A stretch of 64,000 nt of DNA from assembly GCF_900177725.1 (NCBI RefSeq), contig NZ_FXAT01000004.1, positions 558,001-622,000 on the forward strand, read 5' to 3'. Of this stretch, positions 55,105 through 64,000 are shown in pieces; the stretch's first letter is position 1; every line of letters starts with the position of its first letter. The notes under the pieces are model-generated. The model saw only the letters and a list, made by a program, of their open reading frames with translations, made no database searches and was not told the DNA's origin. The position numbers were made by a program, and so were the translations under genes. Source of the stretch: Paraburkholderia susongensis. GTDB taxonomy: Bacteria; Pseudomonadota; Gammaproteobacteria; Burkholderiales; Burkholderiaceae.

Positions 55105-55641
55105 TTATTTGTCGCTGCGATCGAACACGAGCGTGTCGCCGTCATCGAGGATCAGCTGCATCTGTTGCGGCGGGCGCATCTGCACGCCGGTGCGGTCGAT
55201 GCGCGTGAGCGCCTTGAGAAACGGCCCCTCGATGTCGCCGCCCGCAGAGGTGCACGCCATGCGCGTGCCCGCAAGCAGGCCGAAGCCCAGCTTGCCGTCC
55301 TTCAGCATGTACGAACCCATGAAGCGGTTGCAGCCGGAAAAGCCGCTTGCGTGACGCTGGCCGCCTTCGGTGGACAGCGTGAGCGTGAGCGGTCCCTGAT
55401 CCTTCGACGGAACCGCGCGCACCGTGCCGTCCGCCTGTTTCCACGAGCTCAGCACCCAGCTCGTGTTGTCGAGCAACTGCGCGGCGGCGGGATTGAACGG
55501 ATCGGGCGGCGGAGCGGACGTATCGGGATGCTTCGGGATCGCGCACGCGCCGAGCAGCGCGGCGATGCTCAACGTGGCAACGGCCGTGCGCAGACACGGC
55601 GTGAAGCGCGCAAGTCGTCGCGCGGATGAGCGGGTGAGCAT
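55105..55641 (-). CDS. META-domain (HslJ-like) lipoprotein
   Basis: A 178-residue lipoprotein. The signal ends in the lipobox LLGAC (ATLSIAALLGACAIP). The mature domain has LLDNTSWVLSSWKQADG, GFSGCNRFMGSYMLKDG and LLAGTRMACTSAGGDIEGPFLKAL, the META/HslJ fold, whose members are linked to novobiocin and heat stress but lack a defined biochemical function. GAGGAA precedes the ATG at 55641; the longer open frame to 55761 is Arg-rich. Divergent from purT, with a single-gene layout. Confidence 0.9.
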   Translation of the reverse strand: MLTRSSARRLARFTPCLRTAVATLSIAALLGACAIPKHPDTSAPPPDPFNPAAAQLLDNTSWVLSSWKQADGTVRAVPSKDQGPLTLTLSTEGGQRHASGFSGCNRFMGSYMLKDGKLGFGLLAGTRMACTSAGGDIEGPFLKALTRIDRTGVQMRPPQQMQLILDDGDTLVFDRSDK

Positions 55642-55809
55642 GGCGTCGTTCCTCTTCAAACAGGCGAAGCCGTAAGGGTAGCGTACCAGGGCCCGTTCAC
55701 GCCAACTACGGAGTTGCACTGGCCGCGCGCGCCGTGCGGCGAGGGGCCCGCATGTTAACATCGCATCCTGATCAATCCCACCCTCATCCGACTTTTATCT
55801 GGAGACCTC

Positions 55810-57024
55810 ATGCAGATCGGCCAACGGATCGGCACGCCCCTTTCTGAGTCCGCCACGCGCGTCATGCTGCTCGGCGCAGGCGAGCTCGGCAAGGAAGTGA
55901 TCATCGCGCTGCAACGGCTGGGCGTCGAAGTGATCGCCGTCGACCGTTACCCGAACGCGCCAGGTCATCAGGTCGCGCATCGCGCGCACGTGATCGACAT
56001 GACCGACCGCGCCGCGCTGCGCGCGCTCGTCGAACAGGAGCGCCCGCATCTGATCGTCCCCGAGATCGAGGCGATCGCCACCGACGCGCTCGCCGCCATC
56101 GAAGCCGATGCGCTCGCCGAGGTGATCCCCACCGCGCGCGCCACCCAGCTCACGATGAATCGCGAAGGCATCCGCCGCCTCGCCGCCGAGGAACTCGGCC
56201 TGCCGACTTCGCCCTATGCGTTCGCCGACTCGCTCGACGAACTGCGCGCCGGTATCGCCAAGGTCGGTTATCCGTGCGTCGTGAAGCCGGTGATGTCGTC
56301 CTCGGGCAAGGGGCAGTCGGTGCTGCGTAGCGACGCCGACGTCGAACCCGCATGGCAGTACGCGATGGCGGGCGGCCGCGTGAATCACGGCCGCGTGATC
56401 GTCGAGGGCTTCATCGACTTCGAATACGAGATCACGCAGCTCACGGTGCGCGCGGTCGATCCGGCGAGCGGCGCGGTCAGCACGTACTTCTGCGATCCGA
56501 TCGGCCACGTGCAGGTCGCGGGGGACTATGTCGAATCGTGGCAGCCGCAGCCGATGAGCCCGCTCGCGCTCGAGCGTTCGCGCGAAGTCGCGCACAAGGT
56601 GACGGCCGCGCTTGGCGGCCGCGGTCTCTTCGGCGTGGAACTTTTCGTGCGCGGCGACGACGTATGGTTTTCGGAAGTGAGCCCGCGTCCGCACGACACG
56701 GGGCTCGTCACGCTGTGCTCGCAGCGCTTCTCGGAGTTCGAGCTGCATGCGCGCGCGATCCTCGGCCTGCCGGTCGATACGTCGCTGCGCGCGCCGGGCG
56801 CGTCGGCGGTAATCTACGGCGGTCTCGACGAAGCGGGCATCGCGTTCGAAGGCGTAGCGGCGGCGTTGGCGGTGCCCAACGCGGACCTGCGTCTGTTTGG
56901 CAAGCCCGAGAGCTTCGTCAAGCGCCGCATGGGCGTGGCGCTCGCGACCGGCGAGACCATCGACGAGGCGCGCTCGCGTGCGAAGCAGGCCGCGGCGGCG
57001 GTGCGGCCGGTGTCGGCCCGGTAG
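55810..57024 (+). CDS. purT: Formate-dependent phosphoribosylglycinamide formyltransferase (GAR transformylase 2)
   Basis: Makes formyl-GAR from GAR, formate and ATP in purine synthesis. The 404-residue ATP-grasp enzyme has [29 protein letters not shown] (first domain), [12 protein letters not shown], the glycine-rich [14 protein letters not shown] loop and [16 protein letters not shown] near the Mg/ATP site. GGAGA precedes the ATG 8 bases upstream. Length equals the family norm. Followed by two small envelope protein genes, but a direct 14-nt repeat separates them and their linkage to purT is doubtful. Confidence 0.97.
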   Translation: MQIGQRIGTPLSESATRVMLLGAGELGKEVIIALQRLGVEVIAVDRYPNAPGHQVAHRAHVIDMTDRAALRALVEQERPHLIVPEIEAIATDALAAIEADALAEVIPTARATQLTMNREGIRRLAAEELGLPTSPYAFADSLDELRAGIAKVGYPCVVKPVMSSSGKGQSVLRSDADVEPAWQYAMAGGRVNHGRVIVEGFIDFEYEITQLTVRAVDPASGAVSTYFCDPIGHVQVAGDYVESWQPQPMSPLALERSREVAHKVTAALGGRGLFGVELFVRGDDVWFSEVSPRPHDTGLVTLCSQRFSEFELHARAILGLPVDTSLRAPGASAVIYGGLDEAGIAFEGVAAALAVPNADLRLFGKPESFVKRRMGVALATGETIDEARSRAKQAAAAVRPVSAR

Positions 57025-57026
57025 GT

Positions 57027-57062
57027 TCGAAGCAAAGAACTCGAAGCAAAGAACTCGAAGCA
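57027..57062. repeat. 14-nt direct repeat after purT
   Basis: TCGAAGCAAAGAAC occurs twice perfectly followed by the first 8 bases of a third copy, between the purT stop and the next start. Confidence 0.9.
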
Positions 57063-57071
57063 GGTGACCGT

Positions 57072-57296
57072 ATGGTGCAGGGATCGGTGCAGGAATCGCT
57101 CAGCAATACCTGGCACAACAGGGCTCGCCGTCTCGGCGCGCTCGGCGCGCTGTTCGCGCTGTGCACCGCGCTGACGGGCTGCGGTCTCGCGGCCGCACCG
57201 TGCCGGGTTGCGTCGGCGGGACTGAAGATCGTGCCGGTGGTCGGGCACGTTGCCGCCGCACCCACCGACGCCTGCGCCGACGTGATCGATCCCTGA
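57072..57296 (+). CDS. Small lipoprotein (DUF6726-like)
   Basis: A 74-residue protein whose signal peptide (HNRARRLGALGALFALCTALTGC) ends in lipobox LTGC followed by a short mature part LAAAPCRVASAGLKIVPVVGHVAAAPTD with two more Cys that may pair. It resembles the short DUF6726-type lipoproteins of Burkholderia, though this match is from memory. The ATG at 57072 has no clear ribosome binding site (GGTGACC). Function unknown, probably envelope-associated. Confidence 0.7.
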   Translation: MVQGSVQESLSNTWHNRARRLGALGALFALCTALTGCGLAAAPCRVASAGLKIVPVVGHVAAAPTDACADVIDP

Positions 57297-57404
57297 GCGG
57301 TTTGCGGCCAGCGCGTGCCGCGCTTCGCCGCTCCTCGCCGTCGTGGCGTCCGCATCGGTCAGCGCGGGTTCATCCCCGATCCGCAGCAGCAATCGAGGTG
57401 TTCG

Positions 57405-57782
57405 ATGAAAACATGGCTTGTTGCAGTTCTCACGGCGGCAACGGCGGGCTGGGCAGCGGCGCCTCACGGCGGCGCATGGGCCGCGCCGCTGCAATTCCGG
57501 CAGATCGAGGGCAAGAATCATCAGACGCGCAAATACACCTGCGCAACCGGCAAGATCATCCAGGTCACCTACTGGAACGCGCAGAACGGTCAGAGCTTCG
57601 CGGTGTTGCCGGTGAAGGGCACGCAGATGCTGTTCGTCAACACGATCTCGGCGTCCGGCGCGAAATACGAGGCCGGCAGCTATACGTGGTGGACCAAGGG
57701 GCCGCGCGCCAATCTGTATGACACGATGAGCGGCGAGAACGCTCCGCCGCTGCTCTCCGACTGCGTCACCGTGATCCGCTAG
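57405..57782 (+). CDS. MliC-family lysozyme inhibitor-like periplasmic protein
   Basis: A 125-residue secreted protein. The signal peptide (residues 1-26) is MKTWLVAVLTAATAGWAAAP..AWA. The mature domain has RKYTCATGKIIQVTYWNAQNGQSFAVLPVKG and ISASGAKYEAGSYTWWTKG with a C-terminal Cys (LLSDCVTV), the MliC fold with its disulfide. MliC/PliC proteins protect peptidoglycan from c-type lysozyme; the Ser and Lys in the inhibitory loop appear as SASGAKYEAGSY. GAGGTG precedes the ATG. Confidence 0.85.
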   Translation: MKTWLVAVLTAATAGWAAAPHGGAWAAPLQFRQIEGKNHQTRKYTCATGKIIQVTYWNAQNGQSFAVLPVKGTQMLFVNTISASGAKYEAGSYTWWTKGPRANLYDTMSGENAPPLLSDCVTVIR

Positions 57783-58052
57783 ATCTTCCCCTTTGCTTTC
57801 GCATCGCTTCACGCGCGCCGCTCGGCCTTGCCCGCAGCGCACATCATTTCCGTTCGAGTAGTAAGCTGTCCGGCACGGCGTTCGCCATGCCGTTTGCCAT
57901 GCCGTGTGCCGGGTGTCGTGCGTGATGGACCAGGTGCGCGGCCGTCGTTGCCGTCTTCGATCGTCCGTTTCCGGACCCTACTGTGGAACCGGTGGACGGA
58001 GTCCGCGAGTTGAGCTCGCGGTTCGTCGCCGTGTCATCAAGCGAGACCCTCA

Positions 58053-59681
58053 ATGAAAGCATCGGACCTGTTAGTCAAATCGCTGGAAGCCGAAGGTGTC
58101 GAGTACGTGTTCGGCATCCCCGGTGAAGAAAATCTCGATCTGCTCGAGTCGCTGCGCCGCTCGAAAATCCGTCTGATCCTCACGCGCCACGAGCAGGCGG
58201 CCGGCTTCATGGCCGCCACCTACGGGCGCCTCACTGGCCGCATCGGCGTGTGTCTCGCCACGCTCGGCCCCGGTGCGACCAACTTCGTGACCGCCGCGGC
58301 CTACGCGCAGTTGGGCGGCATGCCGATGCTGATGGTCACCGGCCAGAAGCCGATCAAGTCCAGCAAGCAGGGTCATTTCCAGATCGTCGACGTGGTGCGC
58401 ATGATGGAGCCGCTCACCAAGTACACGCGGCAGATCGTGTCGATCGGCAACATCCCGGCGGCGGTGCGCGAAGCGGTGCGGCGCGCCGAGGAGGAGCGCC
58501 CCGGCGCCTCGCATCTCGAGCTGCCCGAGGACGTCGCGCACGAGGAGGGCGACGGCAAGCCGATTCCGAAGAGCTTTAGCCGCCGTCCGGTCGCCGAAGA
58601 AAAGGCGGTCGCGCGCGCGGTCGAGGCGATCACCGCCGCGCAGCATCCGCTGCTCATGATCGGCGCGGGCGGCAATCGCAAGACCACGACGAAGATGCTG
58701 CGCGAGTTCGTCGACCAGATCGGCATTCCGTTTTTCACGACGCAGATGGGCAAGGGCGTGATCGACGAATCGCATCCGATGTGGCTCGGCAACGCGACGC
58801 TCTCGGACGGCGACTTCGTGCATCGCGCGATCGAGCACGCGGACTGCATCATCAACGTCGGTCACGACGTGATCGAGAAGCCGCCGTTTTTCATGCGCAG
58901 CGGCGAGGCGGGCGAGAAGACCGTGATTCACGTGAACTTCCTCGGCGCCGAAGTCGATACGGTGTATTTCCCGCAGATCGAAGTGGTCGGCGATATCGCC
59001 AACGCCGTGTGGCAACTGAAAGAAAGCCTCAGGCAGCGCCAGGAGCATTGGGACTTCACGCGCTTCAAGGAGATCAAGGAGCACTTCGAGGCGCATCTCG
59101 CGAAAGGCCAGCACGACGACCGCTTTCCGATGTATCCGGTGCGGATCGTCCACGACGTGTACGAGACCACGCCGGTGGACAGCATCGTGTGTCTCGACAA
59201 CGGCATGTACAAGATCTGGTTCGCGCGCTACTACCGCGCGCACGAGCCGAACTCGCTGCTGCTCGACAACGCGCTGGCCTCGATGGGCGCGGGCCTGCCC
59301 TCGGCGATCGCGAGCAAGATCGTGCATCCCGACCGCAAAGTGATCGCCGTGTGCGGCGACGGCGGCTTCATGATGAATTCGCAGGAGCTCGAAACGGCCG
59401 TGCGCCTGAAGCTCGATCTCGTGGTCCTGATTCTGCGCGACGACGCGTTCGGCATGATCCGCTGGAAGCAGGAGAACATGAATTTCCCCGACTACGGCAT
59501 GACGCTCGCGAACCCGGATTTCGTCGACTATGCGCAGAGCTATGGCGCGCACGGGCATCGTGTCGAAGCGGCGGAGCAGTTCGCGCCGCCGGGCGTGCAC
59601 GTGATCGACGTGCCGATCGACTACTCGGACAACGAGCGCGTGCTCAATCGCGAGATCAAGCGGCTGTCCGCGCGGCTGTGA
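58053..59681 (+). CDS. Acetolactate synthase large-type subunit, AlsS-like
   Basis: A 542-residue ThDP-dependent enzyme. Glu47 in LILTRHEQAAGFMAATYGRLTGR is the ThDP activator; GPGATNFVTAAAYAQLGGMPMLMVTGQ and the GDGGFMMNSQELETAVRLKLDLVVLIL Mg/ThDP motif follow. The C-terminal VIDVPIDYSDN is typical of catabolic AlsS, which condenses two pyruvates to 2-acetolactate without FAD or a small subunit. No small subunit or AlsD decarboxylase is present here. An aldehyde dehydrogenase follows 87 bases later, so the true substrate could be another 2-ketoacid. GCGAGA before the ATG is a weak ribosome binding site. Confidence 0.88.
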   Translation: MKASDLLVKSLEAEGVEYVFGIPGEENLDLLESLRRSKIRLILTRHEQAAGFMAATYGRLTGRIGVCLATLGPGATNFVTAAAYAQLGGMPMLMVTGQKPIKSSKQGHFQIVDVVRMMEPLTKYTRQIVSIGNIPAAVREAVRRAEEERPGASHLELPEDVAHEEGDGKPIPKSFSRRPVAEEKAVARAVEAITAAQHPLLMIGAGGNRKTTTKMLREFVDQIGIPFFTTQMGKGVIDESHPMWLGNATLSDGDFVHRAIEHADCIINVGHDVIEKPPFFMRSGEAGEKTVIHVNFLGAEVDTVYFPQIEVVGDIANAVWQLKESLRQRQEHWDFTRFKEIKEHFEAHLAKGQHDDRFPMYPVRIVHDVYETTPVDSIVCLDNGMYKIWFARYYRAHEPNSLLLDNALASMGAGLPSAIASKIVHPDRKVIAVCGDGGFMMNSQELETAVRLKLDLVVLILRDDAFGMIRWKQENMNFPDYGMTLANPDFVDYAQSYGAHGHRVEAAEQFAPPGVHVIDVPIDYSDNERVLNREIKRLSARL

Positions 59682-59767
59682 GGTGAATTTTCAAGCGGGT
59701 TTTCATTTGAGTGCATGGCGCGCCGCGTGCGCCGCCATTATCAGCATCGGATCAAGGAGAGCGCGTC

Positions 59768-61204
59768 ATGTTGCAGAAGACCTACCCGTACTACCTCGCC
59801 AACGAAGCGGTGGCGGCCAACACCGATCTCGAAGTCACCGATAAATTCAGCGGCGAAGTCGCGACCCGCGTCGCGATGGCCGACGCGGCCGCGATCGACA
59901 AGGCGATCGGCCACGCGGTCGAGGCGATGCCCGCGCTGCGCGCGTATCCGCCGTTCAAGCGCCAGGCTGTGCTCGAACATTGCGTGAAGCGCTTTCGCGA
60001 GCGCTACGACGAACTGGCGCTCGCGCTGTGCATCGAAGCGGGCAAGCCGATCAACGATTCGAGGGGCGAAGTGACGCGCCTGATCGACACGTTCAAGGTG
60101 GCCGCCGAGGAGAGCGTTCGCATCGACGGCGAGATCATCAATCTGCAGATTTCGCCGCGTGCGAACGGCTATCACGGCTACGTGAAGCGCGTGCCGATCG
60201 GGCCGTGCTCGTTCATCTCGCCGTTCAATTTTCCGCTGAACCTCACCGCGCACAAGGTCGCGCCCGCGATCGCCGCGGGTGTGCCGTTCGTGCTGAAGCC
60301 GGCGAGCCGCACGCCGGTCGGCGCGCTCATCATGGGCGAGATTCTCGCGGAAACCGATCTGCCGAAGGGCGCGTTCTCGATCCTGCCCGCGCATCGCGAC
60401 GGCGCCGATCTCTTCACGACCGACGAGCGCTTCAAGCTGCTGTCGTTCACGGGCTCGCCCGCGGTCGGCTGGGATCTGAAGAGAAAGGCCGGCAAGAAGA
60501 AGGTGATTCTGGAGCTGGGCGGCAACGCGGCCGCGATCGTCGACGGCGATCAGGGCGGCAAGCTCGACTACGTGGTCGAGCGGCTCGCGTTCGGCGCGTT
60601 CTATCAGTCGGGGCAGAGCTGCATCGGCGTGCAGCGGATTCTCGTGCACGCGAGCCTCTACGATGCGCTGCGCGAAAAGCTCGTCGCGAAGACGAAGTCG
60701 CTCGTGATGGGCGACCCGAAGAACGAGAAGACCTTCGTCGGGCCGATGATCTCGGAATCGGAAGCGAAGCGGCTCGCGGGCTGGATGGACGGCGCGGTTG
60801 AGGCGGGCGCGAAGATCATCGCGGGCGGCAAGGTCGAGGGCGCGATGTTCGAGGCCACGCTGCTCGAAGGCGTGAAGCGCGATACCGATCTGTACCGCAA
60901 GGAAGCGTTCGGGCCGGTCGCGATACTCGAGCGTTTCGACGATTTCGAGGCAGCGCTCGCGCAGGTCAACGACAGTGACTTCGGCCTGCAGGCGGGCGTG
61001 TTCACCGATTCGCTCGCGCATGCGCATCGCGCATGGGATGCGCTCGAAGTAGGCGGCGTCGTCATCAACGACGTGCCGTCGTTTCGCGTCGACAACATGC
61101 CGTATGGCGGCGTCAAGGACTCGGGGCTCGGGCGCGAGGGCGTGCGCTATGCGATCGAGGATATGACCGAGATGCGGCTGATGGTGATGCGTGAGACGTG
61201 GTGA
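59768..61204 (+). CDS. Aldehyde dehydrogenase family protein
   Basis: A 478-residue NAD(P)-dependent ALDH. Catalytic Cys is in FYQSGQSCIGVQRI and Glu in VILELGGNAAAIV; the Rossmann loop LSFTGSPAVGWDLKRKAG and the C-terminal PYGGVKDSGLGREG are present. GGAG-type sequence (AAGGAGAGC) precedes the ATG at 59768; the frame is open to 59711. It is likely in operon with the AlsS-like gene 87 bases upstream. The aldehyde is unknown; relatives include lactaldehyde and phosphonoacetaldehyde dehydrogenases. Confidence 0.92.
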   Translation: MLQKTYPYYLANEAVAANTDLEVTDKFSGEVATRVAMADAAAIDKAIGHAVEAMPALRAYPPFKRQAVLEHCVKRFRERYDELALALCIEAGKPINDSRGEVTRLIDTFKVAAEESVRIDGEIINLQISPRANGYHGYVKRVPIGPCSFISPFNFPLNLTAHKVAPAIAAGVPFVLKPASRTPVGALIMGEILAETDLPKGAFSILPAHRDGADLFTTDERFKLLSFTGSPAVGWDLKRKAGKKKVILELGGNAAAIVDGDQGGKLDYVVERLAFGAFYQSGQSCIGVQRILVHASLYDALREKLVAKTKSLVMGDPKNEKTFVGPMISESEAKRLAGWMDGAVEAGAKIIAGGKVEGAMFEATLLEGVKRDTDLYRKEAFGPVAILERFDDFEAALAQVNDSDFGLQAGVFTDSLAHAHRAWDALEVGGVVINDVPSFRVDNMPYGGVKDSGLGREGVRYAIEDMTEMRLMVMRETW

Positions 61205-61616
61205 GGGGGCGTGAGTTGGCGCGGGCGCGGTGTGGGGCGCCGGGCGCGCGCGTGGAGGCACGGGCCCGGAGGGGGCTGCCGTCAGGCGCCGGCCGCCGAA
61301 CCGCCGCCCGCGCGGTTGTCACGCCACTGTCGTCTGCGCGCCCTACGCTGCGAGCAAAGCAGGCTCGCCTGTCACCCCGCCCGAGGCCGCCACGCCGGGG
61401 CCGCGAGCCGCCAGCCGGTCGCCATGAGGGTTTTTGCTGAAGTGCTACAATACCGGCCTTTCGGCGGGTGTTCCCGTCGGCCGGAGCCGGCCGCATTGTC
61501 CGAACTCTGACGGGTCCCGTGCGGAACGCCGTGGCTCCACCTTCATCCTGATGCCCTCCGCGGTTGCGACCGCTGCCGCGCGTACCGCGCCAGGCGCATT
61601 TTTAGCGAAAGCCACC
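61205..61616. other. Long leader/intergenic region upstream of the RNA helicase
   Basis: No gene is supported. A TACAAT box at 61446-61451 would start a leader of about 160 bases. The leader can fold: CGGG-TGTT-CCCG around 61463-61474 and CGGCCGG-AG-CCGGCCG around 61475-61490, then an open stretch with the family start at 61617. Confidence 0.55.
61446..61451 (+). promoter_or_regulatory. TACAAT -10 box for the RNA helicase gene
   Basis: GCTACAATACC matches the -10 form seen at other genes in the window; no good -35. The leader would be about 160 bases and structured. Confidence 0.45.
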
Positions 61617-63080
61617 ATGTCCGACACAGCCGTCACGCCCAGCACTGCGACTTTTGATCAATTCGGCCTCGCGCCCGACATCCTGAAAGCCATCAAGGAA
61701 TCGGGCTACACGACGCCGACGCCGATCCAGGCGGAGGCGATTCCCGTCGTGATGGCGGGCCGTGACGTGATGGGCGCCGCGCAAACCGGCACCGGCAAGA
61801 CCGCGAGCTTTTCGCTGCCGATCATTCAGCGTCTGTTGCCGCAGGCGAGCACGAGCGCGTCGCCCGCGCGCCATCCGGTGCGCGCGCTGATCCTCACGCC
61901 GACCCGCGAACTGGCCGACCAGGTTGCTGCGAACGTGCACGCGTATGCGAAGCACACGGCGCTGCGCAGCGCCGTCGTGTTCGGCGGCGTCGACATGAAC
62001 CCGCAGTCCGAGCAGCTGCGCCGCGGCGTCGAAATCCTCATCGCGACGCCGGGGCGTCTGCTCGATCACGTGCAGCAGAAAACCGCGAACCTGGGCCAGG
62101 TGCAGATGCTCGTGCTCGACGAAGCCGACCGCATGCTCGACATGGGCTTCCTGCCCGACCTGCAGCGCATCCTGAATCTGCTGCCGAAAGAGCGCCAGAC
62201 GCTGCTGTTCTCCGCCACGTTCTCGGGCGAAATCAAGAAGCTTGCCGCGACGTATCTGCGCAACCCGCAGACGATCGAAGTCGCGCGCAGCAACTCGACC
62301 GCGACCAACGTCACGCAAGTCGTCTACGAGGTCGCCGAGGGCGACAAGACCGGCGCGGTCGTGAAACTGATCCGCGAGCGCAGCCTCAAGCAGGTCATCG
62401 TGTTCTGCAACAGCAAGATCGGCGCGAGCCGGCTCGCGCGCGCGCTCGAACGCGACGGCGTGGTCGCGACCGCGATTCACGGCGACCGCTCGCAAAGCGA
62501 GCGCATGCAGGCGCTCGACGCGTTCAAGCGCGGCGAAGTCGAGGCGCTCGTCGCGACCGACGTCGCGGCGCGCGGTCTGGATATTGTCGAGCTGCCCGCG
62601 GTGATCAACTTCGATTTGCCGTTCAACGCGGAAGACTACGTGCACCGGATCGGCCGCACGGGCCGCGCGGGCGCGTCGGGCGACGCGCTGTCGCTGTGCA
62701 GCCCGAACGAGCGCAAGCAGTTGGCCGATATCGAGAAGCTCATCAAGCGCCCGCTCGAATTGCAGCGCCTGACCGTCGATGCGCCGGTGCGGCATCACCA
62801 CGAAGATCGCCCGCTGCGCCGCGAGCGCAGCGAAGCACGCGACGAGCGCGGCCGCCGGCGCCCGGGCGGCGCGTCGGGTTCGTACGACCGGCCGCATCAT
62901 CATCGCGCGCAGCCGATCGACGATTTCTTCCTGAAGCCGTACGAGCCGTCGCCCGCTTCGGTGCGCAAGGTCGAGGAGAGCGAGTCCGCCGGGACACCGC
63001 AGAAGCAGGCTCCGAAGCGGCAACTGGCCGCGTTGCTCGGCGGCTTCGGGATGCCGAGGAAGACGTCCTCGTCGTCGTAA
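61617..63080 (+). CDS. rhlE: DEAD-box RNA helicase, RhlE-like
   Basis: A 487-residue ATP-dependent RNA helicase. Q-motif GYTTPTPIQ, motif I AQTGTGKTASF, Ia PTRELADQ, II VLDEADRMLDMGF, III SATFSGE, and motif VI HRIGRTGRAGASG are intact. The C-terminal 120 residues are Arg/His-rich and basic (RRERSEARDERGRRRPG), typical of RhlE RNA-binding tails. RhlE acts in ribosome assembly and RNA decay. The start at 61617 (MSDTAVTPSTATFDQ) fits the family; an upstream ATG at 61551 is possible. The long structured leader suggests cold or autogenous control, which is inference. Confidence 0.95.
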   Translation: MSDTAVTPSTATFDQFGLAPDILKAIKESGYTTPTPIQAEAIPVVMAGRDVMGAAQTGTGKTASFSLPIIQRLLPQASTSASPARHPVRALILTPTRELADQVAANVHAYAKHTALRSAVVFGGVDMNPQSEQLRRGVEILIATPGRLLDHVQQKTANLGQVQMLVLDEADRMLDMGFLPDLQRILNLLPKERQTLLFSATFSGEIKKLAATYLRNPQTIEVARSNSTATNVTQVVYEVAEGDKTGAVVKLIRERSLKQVIVFCNSKIGASRLARALERDGVVATAIHGDRSQSERMQALDAFKRGEVEALVATDVAARGLDIVELPAVINFDLPFNAEDYVHRIGRTGRAGASGDALSLCSPNERKQLADIEKLIKRPLELQRLTVDAPVRHHHEDRPLRRERSEARDERGRRRPGGASGSYDRPHHHRAQPIDDFFLKPYEPSPASVRKVEESESAGTPQKQAPKRQLAALLGGFGMPRKTSSSS

Positions 63081-63164
63081 GGCGGGGTGTAGCAGCGGCT
63101 CGGGGTGCAACGCCTTGAGCCTGAACCGAAGCGGGGGAATCGCGGGCCGCGCGCGGGGTGCGCA

Positions 63165-64000
63165 TCAAGCCGATGCGCGCACGTTCATCCGTTTGGCCCA
63201 TGCCGAGGTTGCCGCGCGATAGAACTGCTCGAGCGTCGCGGGCGATTCGCCGCCGAGCTCGAGTTCCAGATGCCGGGCCGCCGCGCATAGCGCTTCGAGC
63301 GGGTGGTCGCTGTCGAGCGCGATTGCGCCGTTCTGTTTGCTCAGTTTCTCGCCGCGTTCATTCGTGACGACCGGCACATGCAGATACTCGGGCGTTGCCA
63401 CGCCCATGCAGCGCTGCAGATAAATCTGCCGCGCCGTCGAATCCATCAGATCCACGCCGCGCACGATGTGTGTGATGTCGGCGTCCGCATCGTCCACGAC
63501 CACCGCCAACTGATACGCCCACTGATCGTCCGCGCGCCGCAGCACGAAATCGCCGACCTCGGTCGCGAGGTTCTGCGTCTGCGGTCCTTGCCAGCGGTCG
63601 TCGAACCCGATCACGGCGGCCTCGCCGTCGGGCACGCGCAGGCGCCATGCGCGCGCGGGCTTGCCGTGCAGACCCGTGCGGCAGGTGCCGGGATAGGCGA
63701 GCGTCGTGTTGCGCGCGTGCGCGTGCAGCAGCGAGTCGGCGATTTCCTTGCGCGTGCAGCCGCACGGATAGACGAGACCGGTCGGCTTCAACTGATCGAG
63801 CGCCTGCTGATAGCGCGCCATGCGCTGACTTTGCCAGACCGGCTCTTCGTCGGCGCGCATGCCGAAGCGCTCGAGGGTCGCGAGGATGTCCGCGGCGGCG
63901 CCGGGCACGGTGCGCGGGCCGTCGATGTCCTCGATACGCACGAGCCACGCGCCCCCATGTGCGCGCGCATCGAGCCAACTGGCAAGCGCGCTGACCAGCG
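63165..64000 (-). CDS. gluQ: Glutamyl-Q tRNA(Asp) synthetase (partial, 5' end outside the window)
   Basis: GluQ attaches glutamate to queuosine in tRNA-Asp. The visible 278 residues include [11 protein letters not shown] (the class I G-[IV]-E-D-x-D region), PCGCTRKEI with Cys ligands of the zinc site, the [22 protein letters not shown] segment and [21 protein letters not shown], and [15 protein letters not shown], a KLSKQ form of the KMSKS loop. The protein lacks the C-terminal anticodon-binding domain of GltX, as GluQ does. The N-terminal HIGH-containing part lies beyond the right edge. It converges with rhlE. Confidence 0.95.
   Translation of the reverse strand, partial: LVSALASWLDARAHGGAWLVRIEDIDGPRTVPGAAADILATLERFGMRADEEPVWQSQRMARYQQALDQLKPTGLVYPCGCTRKEIADSLLHAHARNTTLAYPGTCRTGLHGKPARAWRLRVPDGEAAVIGFDDRWQGPQTQNLATEVGDFVLRRADDQWAYQLAVVVDDADADITHIVRGVDLMDSTARQIYLQRCMGVATPEYLHVPVVTNERGEKLSKQNGAIALDSDHPLEALCAAARHLELELGGESPATLEQFYRAATSAWAKRMNVRASA

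Noticed and set aside
58053..59681. Oxalyl-CoA decarboxylase, glyoxylate carboligase or sulfoacetaldehyde acetyltransferase
   Set aside because: The VIDVPIDYSDN end and the general pattern fit AlsS better, and no companion genes of those pathways are here; the alternatives cannot be fully excluded.
1..64000. CRISPR array, prophage or insertion sequence
   Set aside because: No spacer-repeat array, transposase, integrase, terminal inverted repeats or phage structural genes were found.

Overview
The window looks like a chromosomal segment of a beta-proteobacterium of the Burkholderia/Paraburkholderia group. The evidence is very high GC with strong G/C third-position bias, parE-parC beside an ABC-F gene, an orphan RsxB gene next to nth, intracellular PHB depolymerase, a very large alanine/proline-rich FtsK, and sigma70 -10 boxes of the TACAAT type. 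About 50 protein genes and one tRNA are visible. Most are housekeeping or conserved accessory genes. I see no prophage, insertion sequence, CRISPR array, secretion cluster or antibiotic cluster.

Layout. 1-2.9 kb: partial YbhB-like gene and an E. coli-like dcm-vsr pair (5-methylcytosine methylation plus T:G mismatch repair). 2.5-4.7 kb: small conserved proteins, CsbD and a nu-class GST. 4.9-7.0 kb: an acyltransferase and an AT-richer SAM methyltransferase that lies directly at the 3' side of tRNA-Arg(CCT). 7.3-15.2 kb: rubredoxin, DUF4399, Uup-like ABC-F, and topoisomerase IV (parE, parC). 15.5-19.7 kb: small membrane protein, ChrA-type transporter and a dual GGDEF-EAL protein. 20.1-25.4 kb: aminotransferase/RidA/PhzF operon, a VOC protein and a divergent MocR-type regulator. 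25.5-28.9 kb: heat-shock htpG with a near-perfect sigma32 promoter, ubiC and a hypoxanthine-DNA glycosylase. 29-35 kb: lipoprotein, spermidine-synthase-like protein, DUF3311/MctP symporter and FUSC protein. 35-40 kb: transaldolase, then MoxR / VWA / BenE on the minus strand. 40-44 kb: two cytochromes c, DUF1841, nth, rsxB and TetR. 44.5-50.6 kb: PHB depolymerase, GH15 and lactonase. 50.6-64 kb: FtsK, META-domain lipoprotein, purT, two small envelope proteins, acetolactate synthase with aldehyde dehydrogenase, RhlE-type helicase and partial gluQ.

Functional links visible in the sequence: dcm with vsr; parE with parC; RidA with PLP-dependent aminotransferases (RidA clears reactive enamine/imine intermediates); ubiC translationally coupled to a base-excision glycosylase; DUF3311 coupled to its symporter; MoxR ATPase with a VWA protein; nth with the iron-sulfur protein RsxB; and AlsS with ALDH.

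The least ordinary signal is not a gene. Short degenerate tandem arrays recur at gene edges and inside variable protein loops. At least seven have a 12-nt period (1823-1894, 23448-23495, 25531-25602, 34529-34576, 35153-35212, 42601-42636, 49265-49312), and others have periods of 9, 11, 13, 14 and 6 nt. One 9-nt array supplies the -35 box of the htpG heat-shock promoter. Other regulatory curiosities are a palindrome built of DnaA-box-like sequences in front of parE, a MocR-like direct repeat overlapping a -10 box, an 18-bp perfect palindrome upstream of the GGDEF-EAL gene, and a ubiC promoter placed for leaderless transcription.
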